Origin: Myxococcus stipitatus
GTDB taxonomy: Bacteria > Myxococcota > Myxococcia > Myxococcales > Myxococcaceae
DNA: 64,000 bases
Reading direction: 5' to 3'
Assembly: GCF_021412625.1 (NCBI RefSeq)
Contig: NZ_JAKCFI010000001.1
Span: forward strand, 1,178,001-1,242,000
Part shown: positions 53,682 through 64,000 of the stretch, in pieces
How the letters are laid out: each line of letters begins with the position of its first letter
How positions within the stretch are numbered: position 1 is the stretch's first letter
Translations under genes and position numbers: made by a program
The notes under the pieces: model-generated
What the model was told of the DNA's origin: nothing
Seen by the model: only the letters and a program-made list of their open reading frames with translations
The model's database searches: none

Positions 53682-54135
53682 GGGATGCACCGTCGCGGTG
53701 CTCTCGGCGGGGCTCTGCGCGCTCCTGCCCGCCACCGCGGCCGCCGTGTGTCAGTTGAACCCTGTCGTGGGGCTGCACTTCGTCAACTACCTCAGCACCT
53801 CGACGCAGCCGCTCGACACCCAGGGCAGCGTCTCCTACCGGTGCGAGGGCCACTTCACCCCCATCACCATCGACCTGAGCGCGGGTGGGGCCTCCAGCGC
53901 CCTGTCACGGCGGATGGTGGGGCCCTCCTCCTCGACGCTCTCCTACAATCTCTACCTGGACGCCGCGCGGACCCTGATCTGGGGAAACGGCCTGTCCGGG
54001 ACCTCGCGGTATGGCCCCGTGCTCCCCGTGAACTCCGTCGACGTGGTGGTCCCCGTCCATGGCCGCATCCCCGCGGGGCAGACGATCCCCGCCGGGAGCT
54101 ATTCGGACACCGTGGTGGTGACGTTCACCTTCTAG
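53665..54135 (+). CDS. SCPU-domain pilin-like protein, second copy
   Basis: The 156-residue protein has a signal peptide (GLCALLPATAAA) and an SCPU domain with CQLNPVVGLHFVNYLSTS, second Cys in YRCEGHF, LYLDAARTLIWGNG and the end TIPAGSYSDTVVVTFTF, similar to the first subunit. It is probably the tip or alternate subunit, as in M. xanthus McuD. The ATG at 53665 is within the usher gene end, giving coupled translation. It is the last gene of the operon; a 190-base gap follows before the sigma-54 activator. Confidence 0.85.
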   Translation: MRQAARGCTVAVLSAGLCALLPATAAAVCQLNPVVGLHFVNYLSTSTQPLDTQGSVSYRCEGHFTPITIDLSAGGASSALSRRMVGPSSSTLSYNLYLDAARTLIWGNGLSGTSRYGPVLPVNSVDVVVPVHGRIPAGQTIPAGSYSDTVVVTFTF

Positions 54136-54258
54136 GGCGCGTGAGTCGACCCCGACACCTGAGTGCCGTGTGGCGGGTCGCCCGTGAGGCGGGCGGCCTC
54201 GCGATTTCCTCCGGGACTCACGCAACGTCCTGGCCCGCAGCACGATAAGAAGGGGCGA

Positions 54259-54294
54259 CGGAGGTAAATCCTCCGCCGTGGCAAATTCCCAGCA
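54259..54294 (+). promoter_or_regulatory. Palindrome and candidate sigma-54 promoter of the activator gene
   Basis: CGGAGG-TAAAT-CCTCCG (54259-54275) is a perfect palindrome. Four bases later TGGCAAATTCCCAGCA (54279-54294) has GG and GC ten bases apart, with five of six matches at -24 but only the core at -12. The transcription start would be some 20 bases before ATG 54327. This suggests that the activator gene itself depends on sigma-54, perhaps autoregulated. Confidence 0.38.
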
Positions 54295-54326
54295 CGGCTT
54301 CATCCGTGAAGTAGACTGCGGTGGTC

Positions 54327-56117
<1,791 letters not shown>

Positions 56118-56145
56118 GTCCTACCTCCTTCCTCGCGGCCGGACT

Positions 56146-57555
56146 TCAGTGCGCCCGCATCCACTGGAGCACCGGCTGCCACACGCGCTGCCGGGCGTCG
56201 TTGGCGAGGAACAGGTCCGCGTGCCCGAAGTCGAGCGCGCGCTGGGCCTCCGGCAGGTCGCGCACGATGAGCGTCGTGGCGTCCGTGCTGCTCAGCAGCG
56301 ACAGCGTGTGCGCGCCGTACTCGCCCACGCCGCCGCCCGCGCCCACGTAGAGCACCGGCAGCGTCACGGTGGAGAGCCTGTCGTCGAAGGGCACGTCGTT
56401 GGCGCCGCACGTCCACTCCTCCGACTCCAGCACCTCGTTGAGGCTCTGGAAGGGCACCGCGCGCTGGGCGAACTCGAAGAGGTAGCCCTCGTGGGTGTAG
56501 GAGAGGCTGTTGGGCAGGCCCGTCGCGTCCGGGACGCCGCCCATGAAGTGGTAGCCCGGGCTGAGCGCGGGCAGCGGGGCGAAGAGCGCGCTCGTCGCCG
56601 CGGCGGCGATGACGGCCGCCTTGCGGTTGGTGGGGTGGCCGGTGCCCGGGCCGAAGATGTCCTCGGGGAAGATGGGGGACAGCGCCTGGGGCGCGGTGGC
56701 GGCCAGACCGCCGATGAGCTGGAGGACGACGCCCGGCGCCGGGCCGAGCACGCCTCCCTCCACGGTCCCCGCGTCGCGCTTCTGCTTGAGCGCGGCATGG
56801 CGCTCGCAGGCCCACTGCTGTTGCTGCGCGTGCGCGGGCGCGTGGCGGACCGCCATGTCCACGGGGATGAAGCCATCCACCTGGCGCAGGCCGCGGGGCA
56901 GGCGCGCCTCCGAGTTGAGATAGGCGAGCGACACCACCACGCCCCGGCTCCACGCCAGCAGGTGCATGGAGCCGCCCACGTTGCCGCCGCCCAGCCGCAG
57001 TGCCCGCGCCAGCAGCAGGCCCGTGCCCACGTCCTGCGCGTGCGAACCCAGGTTCCACTGGGCCATGAAGTCGAAGAGCGCCGTCTGCGCGGGGACACCC
57101 ACCCAGCGCAGGTCGATGCCCCACACGTCCACGCCCTCCTTCGCGAAATAGGCGGCGATGGACTGGTCCGCCGGGACGAAGGCCGAGCCGACGCTGGACA
57201 GGAAGGCCGCGTCGAAGCCCCACCCGTCGCCGTGGACCATGAACACCGCGCGCCCGGCCCGTGCGGGCACCCACGGCAGCCGCTCCTTCACCACGCGGTG
57301 CACGGTGATGGTGTCATGGGTGTCCGGGCCCACCTGCAGCTTGAAGCGGTAGTGCGCGACGTCACCGAACAGCGGCTCGCGCGTCACCGTCTGCGCGGTG
57401 CCCTGGCCCGCAATGCCTTGCAGCTCCGAAGCGCCGGAGAGCAGCGCGCGCGCCGCGCTGTCTTTCATTTCCTCGTCGGGGGAGGTCGGTTCGGCGCTGG
57501 CGCAGCCGATCGAAAGAAGTGTCAGGAGCAGAGAGATGCGAAACCACGGATGCAT
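56146..57555 (-). CDS. Lipoprotein-like alpha/beta hydrolase (esterase/lipase type)
   Basis: The 469-residue protein starts with MHPWFRISLLLTLLSIGCAS, a lipoprotein-type signal (Ser at -3). The hydrolase fold shows MVHGDGWGFD, LLAWSRGVVVSLAYL with the nucleophile Ser in A-W-S-R-G (a GxSxG variant), an acid near TLPVLYVGAGGG, and His in LDFGHADLF. A long helical insert lies around residues 230-330. It probably cleaves an ester at the cell surface or periplasm. It is convergent with the sigma-54 activator. The substrate is unknown. Confidence 0.8.
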   Translation of the reverse strand: MHPWFRISLLLTLLSIGCASAEPTSPDEEMKDSAARALLSGASELQGIAGQGTAQTVTREPLFGDVAHYRFKLQVGPDTHDTITVHRVVKERLPWVPARAGRAVFMVHGDGWGFDAAFLSSVGSAFVPADQSIAAYFAKEGVDVWGIDLRWVGVPAQTALFDFMAQWNLGSHAQDVGTGLLLARALRLGGGNVGGSMHLLAWSRGVVVSLAYLNSEARLPRGLRQVDGFIPVDMAVRHAPAHAQQQQWACERHAALKQKRDAGTVEGGVLGPAPGVVLQLIGGLAATAPQALSPIFPEDIFGPGTGHPTNRKAAVIAAAATSALFAPLPALSPGYHFMGGVPDATGLPNSLSYTHEGYLFEFAQRAVPFQSLNEVLESEEWTCGANDVPFDDRLSTVTLPVLYVGAGGGVGEYGAHTLSLLSSTDATTLIVRDLPEAQRALDFGHADLFLANDARQRVWQPVLQWMRAH

Positions 57556-58030
57556 GGTGATTGACCTCGAATCGAAGATGAAAAGGGCGGAGGACGCCGC
57601 ATCACGGCCGGCCCGAGGCTCCTCCGTGACGTGTCACCCTTTGAGCAGAATTCACGCCATGGCCTAAATGGCTGAATTTCATGGAGTGCCTTCCAAGCCC
57701 GGACTTCACGCACGAAGTCCACTCTGAATCAAGCGTCTGACATGTCCTGTCAGGTGAGGCCGGAGAGGGGGCACTTCAGGACTGAAGCAGATGCATCACG
57801 GCTGCGGCATCCACGGTGTGGTGCGGGGTTCTCCGGCTCCGCGGAGGCGGCGCGGTGGCGGTGGGCCGGGGGCGTGGGGTGGAGCGGTGGTTGGCCGACG
57901 TCGCGTCTGCCGCGCGGAGGACACCCTCGCGCGGGTGGGGCGGGTGCTGAACACAAGGCGCGCGTGGGCCCTCCCGGAAGTGGAGTGGCGGATCCACCAA
58001 CAATGGGTATCCCCAACCCTGGGAGTTGGC
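57556..58030. promoter_or_regulatory. Divergent intergenic region with two palindromes
   Basis: No gene is supported in these 475 bases. An AT-richer part (57640-57740) contains GGACTTC-N6-GAAGTCC (57701-57720) and CTGACA-N5-TGTCAG (57737-57753), 16 bases apart. They lie between the esterase and the ThiF-like gene and could be operators for either. Frames extended upstream from the ThiF gene here have no ribosome site. Confidence 0.4.
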
Positions 58031-58864
58031 ATGGTGGAGCCCCGTTTCGAGCGGAACCTGGGGGTCATCGGTCCAGAGGTGATGGAGCGGTTGGCCCGGA
58101 CGCACGTCCTCGTCGCGGGGGTGGGAGGGGCGGGAGGTCAGCTGGCGGTGGACCTGGCGCGGCTGGGCGTGGGGTGCCTGACGCTGGCGGACTTCGACAC
58201 CTACGAGCGGCACAACATGAACCGGCAGGTGGGGTGCTTCGAGAGCACGTTGGGGCAATCCAAGGTGGGGGTCGTAGGGCGGATGTGCCTCGACATCCAC
58301 CCGGCGTTGCGGCTGCGGGGCGTGACGGAGGGCGTCACGGACGCGAACGCGGACCGGCTGTTGCTGGGCGAAGGGGCGCTGCCGCCGGTGGACTTCGTGG
58401 TGGAGGTCATCGACATCGCGGGGGCGCGGGCCAAGGCGATGCTCCACGGGGCCTGTCGCGAGCGCGGCGTGCCCGTGATGACGGGGCTGATGCTGGGGTT
58501 CGGCGCGGCGTTGCATGTCTTCCAACCAGATGCGCCTCGCTACGAGGACCTCTACCTCCAACCGGATGGCCGCGTGGACCTGCCGGCGATCATCCCCCAC
58601 CTGGGCAGCTACATGCTGCCGGACTACATGGAGGCCTGTTACGCGGGCCGTGGGCACGCGCCCACGTGCGTGGTGGGCGCCACCACGGCGGCGGGGATGA
58701 TGGCGAGCGAGCTCATGCGAGGGGTGATGCTCGGCCCCCGGGCCATGGTGTCGTGGCCGGAGTATCTGTACGTGGACTTCTTCGACCATTGTTACGTGCG
58801 CGCGTCGGCGCCCGTGGCGCGGGCGGACCCGGCCCCTCGCTCCCTTTCCCGAGCGAGGGGTTGA
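58031..58864 (+). CDS. ThiF/E1-like adenylyltransferase
   Basis: The 277-residue protein has the E1/ThiF nucleotide-binding core: VLVAGVGGAGGQLAVDLARLG (27-47 region, GxGGxG), LTLADFDTYERHNMNRQ with Asp54, Asp56 and the Asn-Arg-Gln triple, and QSKVGVVGRM. A C-terminal PTCVVGATTAAGMMASELMRG segment is also typical. The Cys pairs for structural zinc in MoeB/ThiF are not clear. These enzymes adenylate the C-terminus of ubiquitin-like or peptide substrates or form cyclic tRNA or thiamine intermediates. No ubiquitin-like or MoaD/ThiS gene is beside it. ATG 58031 with GGGAG six bases before is preferred to upstream starts. Confidence 0.82.
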   Translation: MVEPRFERNLGVIGPEVMERLARTHVLVAGVGGAGGQLAVDLARLGVGCLTLADFDTYERHNMNRQVGCFESTLGQSKVGVVGRMCLDIHPALRLRGVTEGVTDANADRLLLGEGALPPVDFVVEVIDIAGARAKAMLHGACRERGVPVMTGLMLGFGAALHVFQPDAPRYEDLYLQPDGRVDLPAIIPHLGSYMLPDYMEACYAGRGHAPTCVVGATTAAGMMASELMRGVMLGPRAMVSWPEYLYVDFFDHCYVRASAPVARADPAPRSLSRARG

Positions 58865-58885
58865 CGACGCGCTCCTCGCGCGGGC

Positions 58886-59332
58886 TCACACGACGCCGCG
58901 TCGCCGGGCCTCCTCGATGACCTTGTCGCCGTCGACGCCCAGGCACTCCGACAGGAGCGGGGCGACCTGGTCGGCGCGCTTGTGCACGCGCTGGTGCGCC
59001 TCGTCATAGGAGCGGGTGACGATGTTGATGCCGGCGATGATGACGCGCTGGAGGTTGTACTGCAGGTCGTTGCCCTCGACGATGGCGTGAATCTGCGTGA
59101 ACAGGGGCCGCGCGTCGGACTGGAACGCGGAGAGGTTGTTGCGCTGCTCGGAGTTGGGGACGGCGGAGCGAGGCGACAGGCTCGCCACCAGGACCAGCGG
59201 TGGCTTGAGCCGCAGGTGGGCGTCCCGCATCTCCTCGAACACCGCGCGGATGTCCGACAGGTTCGGGGGCGCCTCCCACCGGAGGAAGAAGACCCGGTCG
59301 ATGAGGGCCGTCTTGTAGACAGGTGTCGTCAT
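58886..59332 (-). CDS. Conserved-looking cytoplasmic protein of unknown function
   Basis: The 148-residue protein begins MTTPVYKTALIDRVFFLRWEAPPN and has an alternating alpha/beta pattern: a strand-rich start, helix IRAVFEEMRDAHLRLK, strand PLVLVASLSP, helix of QRNNLSAFQSDARPLFTQI, strand NLQRVIIAGINIVTRS, and a charged end LLSECLGVDGDKVIEEARRRGVV. The layout recalls STAS/SEC14-like myxobacterial proteins but I cannot assign a family. It is convergent with the ThiF-like gene, 21 bases apart. Confidence 0.7.
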   Translation of the reverse strand: MTTPVYKTALIDRVFFLRWEAPPNLSDIRAVFEEMRDAHLRLKPPLVLVASLSPRSAVPNSEQRNNLSAFQSDARPLFTQIHAIVEGNDLQYNLQRVIIAGINIVTRSYDEAHQRVHKRADQVAPLLSECLGVDGDKVIEEARRRGVV

Positions 59333-59636
59333 GGCTAGGTGTCGCTCCTTCGCAGTACCGGTGTCCCCGGGGCCGTTTCACCGCGTCCCGCAAGTGCGGT
59401 GCCGGGCGGTCTGCCAGCGCATCGTGGGTGCGTCATCTCCCCGCGGAAGCCGCCTCGCGGGGCCGCCATCCGAGGGCTGACAGAGCGACGCCCCGACGGC
59501 GCGCGGAGTGTCCGCGCGCGGCTGCTTCCGCCACCGCGCCTGTCTGACGCATGACGGGCGGGTTCTCGCCGCGGGGGGAGCGAGCGAGCGCCGAACCGAC
59601 GCGCGGCGCGCCGGTGCGGGGTCGACCCGGGGGGGA

Positions 59637-60108
59637 GCCCGCGTCGGGCCCTGGAGCCGGAGGCGGTGCGCGCGGGGACGGAGCGAACGGCCCGGTTCGT
59701 CGGAGCGACGGCGGGGCCCGCATCGGGCCCGAGGCCGGAGGTGGTGCGCGCGGGGACGGAGCGAACGGCCCGGTTCGTCGGGGCGACGGTGGAGCCCGCA
59801 TCGAGTCCTGGGGGCCGGAGGTGGAGCGAGTGGTCGCGGGGCAATCGGCCCGGTTCGTCGGAGCGACGGCGGGGCCCGCATCGGGCCCGGGGCCGGAGGT
59901 GGTGTGCTCGGTGGCGGGGCTCCCGGCCCGGTTCGCCGGGGCGAGGGAGAGCCCGCGTCGAGTCCCGGGGGCAGGAGGTGGAGCGCGTGGTCGCGGGGCA
60001 ATCGGCCCGGTTCGCCGGGGCGTGGGAGCGCCCGCGTCGGGCACGGTGCCGGAGGTGGTGAGCGGCCTCGGGGGGCGGACGTCGTCCGGGGTGCGGCGGA
60101 GGCTCGTG
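59637..60108. repeat. Six-copy imperfect tandem repeat of about 79 bases (minisatellite)
   Basis: Unit starts (GCCCGC[AG]TCG) are at 59637, 59716, 59794, 59874, 59951 and 60030, so the period is 77-80 bases. Shared blocks are GGCCGGAGGTGG, GCGGGG and CGGCCCGGTTCGTCGG. Copies 1-2 are most alike, copies 3 and 5 share GTGGTCGCGGGGCAATCGG, and copy 6 is degenerate. Because the period is not a constant multiple of three, frames shift between copies, so it is not a coding repeat. The rest of the gap 59333-60237 has no gene; 59333-59636 is plain GC-rich spacer with the probable promoter of the 148-residue gene. Confidence 0.8.
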
Positions 60109-60201
60109 GAACCCTCGCGCGGGGCGGCGCCACGGCATCCGCTGAGTCCACGCGGCGTCAGGTCGCCAGCGGTGGAGCGGGAGCGGCCGGCCCAGGGGGA
60201 C

Positions 60202-60230
60202 GGCGCCCCTTCCGGAGGGGAAGGGGCGCC
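60202..60230 (-). terminator. Strong hairpin terminator of the acylase gene
   Basis: A perfect twelve-pair stem GGCGCCCCTTCC / GGAAGGGGCGCC with five-base loop begins eight bases after the acylase stop codon. There is no T-run after it. Position and stability suggest transcript end formation or mRNA protection. Confidence 0.6.
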
Positions 60231-60237
60231 GGGTACA

Positions 60238-62754
60238 TCAGTTGCCGGAGATGGTCACCTCATCGACCTTGGAGGCGGCGATCTCCGCCTCCGTGAAGGC
60301 GATGCGGCGCCACTGCTTGGCGGAGAACAGCTCCGTCTGGTCCGAGTAGTACGGCGAGGCCTTGTCGCTGGACTCGCTGTAGGTGAGCACCGCGCGGGCA
60401 TCCACGCCCGTGTCGGTGAAGCCCATGGCCATGACGAAGCTGCTGCCGTTGTTGATGGCGTAGCCGGTCGTGGTCAGGTTGGTGCGGGAGTTGACGACCG
60501 TGCCGCGCGTGACGCTGAACTCGGCGTCGGGCGTGGTGGACTTGAGCGTACCCCACGACACGACGTTGGCGGTGCCGTCCTGGCCCATGCCGCCGTGGAT
60601 GGGGATCTTCTTCCCGTCCACGCGCGTGGAGAACTGCGCCTCGCCCAGCTTGGCGGTGACGGGCACCTTGGCGGTGGCCAGGCGGCTGACCGCGCCCGCC
60701 AGGTTCACCAGGATGGGGTCGTCGCCCGTGGCCGGCTTGGCGGCCAGCGTGTGGGGCGTGGCGATGGGATTGGCCTTGTCGAACGCGACCGCGAACAGCG
60801 GCCCGCCCGCGGCCAGCTGCGCCCCGGTGTAGCCGCCGTTGAACTCGCGCCAGACCACCGCGCCCACGCTGTCCACGTCGTAGCGCTTGTCCCACGCGGC
60901 CAGCACCGCGCACGCCTGGCTGATGTCCACCGGCGTGTTGTTGTAGTTGACCGTCGTGACGCCCTGGCAGCGCTCCACCACGGAGTCCACCAGCAGGTCC
61001 GCCGTCATGCCGCGGTTGCTGAAGATGGCGTCCTGCAGCTCGTCCACGGTGAACTTGTAGTCCGGCCCGGAGGCGCCGTCGCGCTCGGTGAGCAGCGTGG
61101 CGTTCATGCGCGTGCGCGGCGTCTGGGGGACGTCCTCCAGGCCGTGCATCGGCGAGAAGCCCTTGAGCGGCTCGGCGGGGTTGGCCAGCCAGTAGCTGTC
61201 ATTGGCGTTGAAGACGAAGTCGCGGCGGGACAGCTTGGGCACGCCGCTGTACGGCACCAGGCCCGGGCTGCGGGCGCCGGCCGCGTCCTGCCACTCGTTC
61301 TCCGGGTTGCTGCCGTCGAGCAGCACCAGGCCCATGCTGTTCCACAGCGCGGCCGGCGGGGAGACGTCCGGCGGGAAGTTCAGGCTCGCGCGCCACGTGG
61401 CGATGGCGGTGGGCGTGAGGTTCGGGGTGGGCGTCGCGTCCGTGTACCAGACGTTGCCGGCGCGGTCGGCGGCCATGGTGTTCACCCAGGGAATGCCCTG
61501 GACGTTGGCGTAGACGCTCTGGAACTCCTCCAGGCTCTTGGCGCGGTTCATCCCCACGAACTGCGCGACCAGCTGGGTGTTCTCCAGGTTGGCGTCGCGG
61601 TAGGTGAGCACCGTCTTCGTGGTCCAGTCGGCGGTGCCGGGGATGACGATGATGGGGCCGTAGTGGCTGCGATAGAAGCGCTGGGTGACGTGAGTGACGG
61701 AGCCCTCCGGCAGGCGCACGAGGATGGTGATGTCCTCGGGCACCATGTCCCGCTCCTCGTTGCCATACTTGTAGCGGGTGGGGTTGCCCTCCACCAACTG
61801 CAGCCCGTACAGCGTCATGCGCTGGCCGGAGGAGAACGTGTGCGTCCACGCCACGTTCTCGTTGAAGCCGATGAGCACCGCGGGCACGCCCAGCAGGCCC
61901 ACGCCGTACACGTTGAGCTGGCCGGGGACCGTCAGGTGGCTCTCCCACAGCTTGAGCTCACCCTCCCAGGGGAAGTGCGGGTTGGCCACCACCATGCCGT
62001 GGTTGGTCGCCGAGCGCTCGGCGCCGATGGCCCAGCCGTTGCTGCCCACGCTGCTGAGCTCCGGGCGCTCCACCTTGAAGCTGCCCGGCGCGGGGCGGAA
62101 GTCCGCGCCCGTCGTGGCCTTGGGGGGCACGGCCGCGGCGATGGCGAGGATGAGCTGGTAGCTGCTGCCGGCCAGGCCCACGCTGATGTCGTACGCGAAC
62201 AGGTCCACCGCGTCGATGGGCTTGACCCAGCGCGCGTTGGTGCACGGCGCGGGGAGCTTGTCCGCCGGCGTCTCCGCCAGGTAGCGGTTGAAGCCCGCCG
62301 CGTAGCCCTTGAACATCTCCTGCAGCTCCGCCGGCTGGTTCGGGAAGGCCTTGGCGGCGTTCTCGTGGATGCGCAGCACCCGGTAGCCGAAGTCGCTGCC
62401 CGCGTAGGTGTTGCCCGGCCCCGCGCCCAGGTAGCGGGCGCGCTCGCCGCGGACCTTGATGATCTGGTCCGCGAGGATGCAGACGTGGTCCTTGGCGAAG
62501 GCGTAGCCCTGGCCATAGGACAGACTGCCCATGTCCTTCGCGGTGATGTGCGGGATGCCGTGCGCGGTGCGCCGGATGGTGGCCTCGTACTTCGGAGGCC
62601 CCTCTGGCGGCGGCACGACACCGTCGTCATCATCGTCACTGCAAGCGGTTGCGAGGACCAGGCTCAGGCCCGCGAGCACGGGCAGGGCCCAGCGGGAGCG
62701 CCTGGACTTCCAGGTCGCCCCCAAAGGGGATGAAACAGAGTGAGTGATGTGCAT
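60238..62754 (-). CDS. Penicillin-acylase-family lipoprotein (AHL acylase-like Ntn hydrolase)
   Basis: The 838-residue protein begins with a lipoprotein-type signal (LSLVLATAC, Cys38) and an Asp-rich linker. The alpha part has [11 protein letters not shown] and [13 protein letters not shown], both typical. The autocatalytic cut is expected before Ser238 in [11 protein letters not shown], and the beta part has [21 protein letters not shown] and the His/Asn residues of Ntn acylases. The family includes penicillin acylases, PvdQ and AHL acylases that cut amide-linked acyl chains. A role in quorum-signal or peptide-lipid cleavage is possible. No good ribosome site precedes ATG 62754; a GTG at 62790 is an alternative. 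It is a single gene with its own terminator. Confidence 0.87.
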   Translation of the reverse strand: MHITHSVSSPLGATWKSRRSRWALPVLAGLSLVLATACSDDDDDGVVPPPEGPPKYEATIRRTAHGIPHITAKDMGSLSYGQGYAFAKDHVCILADQIIKVRGERARYLGAGPGNTYAGSDFGYRVLRIHENAAKAFPNQPAELQEMFKGYAAGFNRYLAETPADKLPAPCTNARWVKPIDAVDLFAYDISVGLAGSSYQLILAIAAAVPPKATTGADFRPAPGSFKVERPELSSVGSNGWAIGAERSATNHGMVVANPHFPWEGELKLWESHLTVPGQLNVYGVGLLGVPAVLIGFNENVAWTHTFSSGQRMTLYGLQLVEGNPTRYKYGNEERDMVPEDITILVRLPEGSVTHVTQRFYRSHYGPIIVIPGTADWTTKTVLTYRDANLENTQLVAQFVGMNRAKSLEEFQSVYANVQGIPWVNTMAADRAGNVWYTDATPTPNLTPTAIATWRASLNFPPDVSPPAALWNSMGLVLLDGSNPENEWQDAAGARSPGLVPYSGVPKLSRRDFVFNANDSYWLANPAEPLKGFSPMHGLEDVPQTPRTRMNATLLTERDGASGPDYKFTVDELQDAIFSNRGMTADLLVDSVVERCQGVTTVNYNNTPVDISQACAVLAAWDKRYDVDSVGAVVWREFNGGYTGAQLAAGGPLFAVAFDKANPIATPHTLAAKPATGDDPILVNLAGAVSRLATAKVPVTAKLGEAQFSTRVDGKKIPIHGGMGQDGTANVVSWGTLKSTTPDAEFSVTRGTVVNSRTNLTTTGYAINNGSSFVMAMGFTDTGVDARAVLTYSESSDKASPYYSDQTELFSAKQWRRIAFTEAEIAASKVDEVTISGN

Positions 62755-62907
62755 GGCGAGGCGCGAGCGTAGGAACGGGCTGATTCGCACGTCAAAAGGT
62801 TTCGCAGAATCGGGCCATTCCACCGGGGTAAAGTCAGACGCGATGCGGCATGAGCCACGGATTCGAGGGCAGGCGTGCGAGGGCCCATGTGCTAGGAGTG
62901 CGCGGAT

Positions 62908-63552
62908 ATGACGACCGAGCCGTCCCGTGCGCGACGCCCGCGCCGCCACTTCTCGATGATTCGCACCTTCGTGCTCGCGGACTTCGTCACGCTGGGCAAT
63001 GGCTTCGCTGGCGCGGGGGCCATCCTCGCGGCGATGCAGTACCTGGCCACGCGCAGCGAGCGCTGGCTGTGGGTGGCCTTCGGGTTGATGCCGCTGGCGC
63101 TGGTGATGGACTTCATGGACGGGCGCATCGCGCGCTGGCGCTTCAAGAAGTCGCCGCTGGGCGCGGACCTGGATTCGCTGGCGGACGTCATCTCCTTCGG
63201 CATGGCGCCGGCGGCGCTGGCGTTCGCGGTGGGGTTGCGGGGCTCGTTGGACGTGGCGGCGCTGCTGTACTTCGTGGCGTGTGGCATCAGCCGGCTGGCG
63301 CGCTTCAACGTCACGTCGGCGGAGATGTCCGACGAGACGGGGAAGGTGAAGTACTTCGAGGGCACGCCCATCCCCACCAGCCTGGGGTTGGTGCTGGTGC
63401 TGGCGCTGGCGACGTGGAACGGCCGCATCGGCGAGCGGCTGTGGGGCGGCGCCTGGGAGGTGGGGCCGCTGGTGCTCCATCCGCTGGCGCTGCTGTACGT
63501 GCTCAGCGGCAGCGCGATGATCAGCAAGACATTGCGCATCCCGAAGATTTGA
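62908..63552 (+). CDS. pssA: CDP-diacylglycerol-serine O-phosphatidyltransferase
   Basis: The 214-residue membrane protein has the CDP-alcohol phosphotransferase signature DGRIARWRFKKSPLGADLDS, fitting DGxxAR-x8-GxxxDxxxD with the metal-binding Asp residues. About six hydrophobic segments surround it. FVTLGNGFAGAGAILAAMQ at the start and FGMAPAALAF, ARFNVTSAE... and FEGTPIPTSLGLVLV are typical for the Gram-positive/alpha-type PssA. It makes phosphatidylserine, the precursor of phosphatidylethanolamine, which is the main myxobacterial phospholipid. It is divergent from the acylase gene. Confidence 0.88.
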   Translation: MTTEPSRARRPRRHFSMIRTFVLADFVTLGNGFAGAGAILAAMQYLATRSERWLWVAFGLMPLALVMDFMDGRIARWRFKKSPLGADLDSLADVISFGMAPAALAFAVGLRGSLDVAALLYFVACGISRLARFNVTSAEMSDETGKVKYFEGTPIPTSLGLVLVLALATWNGRIGERLWGGAWEVGPLVLHPLALLYVLSGSAMISKTLRIPKI

Positions 63553-63711
63553 AACCGGACAACGGCTTCCCTGTTGGGCGTTGGATTCGCCCCCCTGGGT
63601 GGTTGCCCGCCATGGGGTGGGTGCCTAGTTTCGCCACCTGATCCGCTCCCTTGCCTCACCGTGGGGTGGCGAGCGGAATGGGCGAAGGGCGTGGGGAAGG
63701 GGTGGAAGCCA

Positions 63712-64000
63712 TGACGGTGCGCCGGGGCATCTTGGCCCTCGCGGTGTTGGGGCTGCTGGCCGGGTGTGCGGATCGCGAGCGGTCGACGCTCGCGGATGGC
63801 CGGCTGACGGCGACCCCGGGCGGGATGGACTTCCAGCGGGTGGCGCTCTTCGACGCGCGCGAGGCGGAGTTCTCGCTGCGCAACGTGGGCCGCGCCCGCA
63901 TCGACGTGAACGAGGTCTGGGTGGAGGGCCCGGAGGGGGCCTACCGGGCGGAGTTCACGCACGAGGGCCCGCACAGCCTGACGCCCGGGAGCGCGTGCGC
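63712..64000 (+). CDS. Lipoprotein, N-terminal part only (cut by window end)
   Basis: An ATG at 63712 opens a frame that runs to the end of the window. The start MTVRRGILALAVLGLLAGCAD is a classical lipoprotein signal (LLAGC). The visible mature part (LTATPGGMDFQRVALFDARE, FSLRNVGRARIDVNEVWVEGPEG) resembles Ig-like ASPM/SPD-2/Hydin-type or choice-of-anchor D repeats, which are common in large myxobacterial surface proteins. Because most of the gene is outside, nothing more can be said. Confidence 0.75.

Noticed and set aside
59637..60108. CRISPR-like array
   Set aside because: Units are contiguous 77-80 base repeats without unique spacers, and no cas genes are near.
59335..60240. Several overlapping open frames on both strands in the tandem-repeat region
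   Set aside because: Repeat period varies between 77 and 80, so no frame is kept across copies; products are Pro/Arg/Gly low-complexity without ribosome sites.

Overview
The window is very GC-rich DNA with strong third-position GC bias, tightly packed operons, many lipoprotein and secreted enzymes, a spore-coat-U chaperone-usher operon, a sigma-54 activator with a PilZ domain and an FtsH/MoxR/vWA 'ternary' operon. Together these point to a myxobacterium of the Myxococcaceae (Myxococcus / Corallococcus / Pyxidicoccus type). The species cannot be named from the sequence alone. I see no rRNA, tRNA, insertion sequence, prophage or CRISPR array.

Layout. 0-14 kb is housekeeping and accessory metabolism: a secreted zinc protease cut by the window edge, a GT39-like membrane glycosyltransferase, a sugar kinase plus sphingosine-1-phosphate-lyase-like pair, a single-chain PheRS-like ligase, a three-gene putative aromatic-degradation operon (ABM monooxygenase, Fe-alcohol dehydrogenase/maleylacetate reductase, dienelactone hydrolase) and a discoidin-polysaccharide lyase. 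14-22.5 kb is on the plus strand: an AAA-TPR protein, an L,D-transpeptidase, then LOG - HAD - STM4013 - STM4012 - STM4011, the last three being members of an uncharacterised radical-SAM gene set. 22.5-28 kb holds a giant lipoprotein made only of about twelve PPC domains and a small secreted protein. 27.9-34.3 kb is a seven-gene translationally coupled minus-strand operon with two KAS III enzymes, an acyl carrier protein, two reductases, an acyl-adenylating enzyme and a membrane hexapeptide-repeat protein; it looks like an undescribed fatty-acid/polyketide-like pathway.

34.5-36.5 kb has a DUF695-RraB protein, a DTW-domain tRNA modification enzyme and a small membrane protein. 36.5-49.5 kb is one long minus-strand operon of ten genes: a radical-SAM activase, four accessory proteins, a soluble FtsH-like protease, a MoxR ATPase, a vWA-like protein lacking the MIDAS, and at its 3' end STM4015 (here fused to WGR and TIGR02996-like domains) and STM4014 (ATP-grasp). 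The STM4011-4015 set is therefore divided between two operons 14 kb apart, and one half travels with a predicted conflict/stress system. This is the most interesting arrangement in the window.

50-56 kb is a chaperone-usher spore-coat operon followed by a PilZ-sigma-54 activator, both preceded by candidate -24/-12 promoters. 56-64 kb has a lipoprotein esterase, a ThiF/E1-like protein, a small unknown protein, a six-copy ~79-bp minisatellite, a penicillin-acylase-family lipoprotein with a clear terminator hairpin, phosphatidylserine synthase and the start of another lipoprotein.
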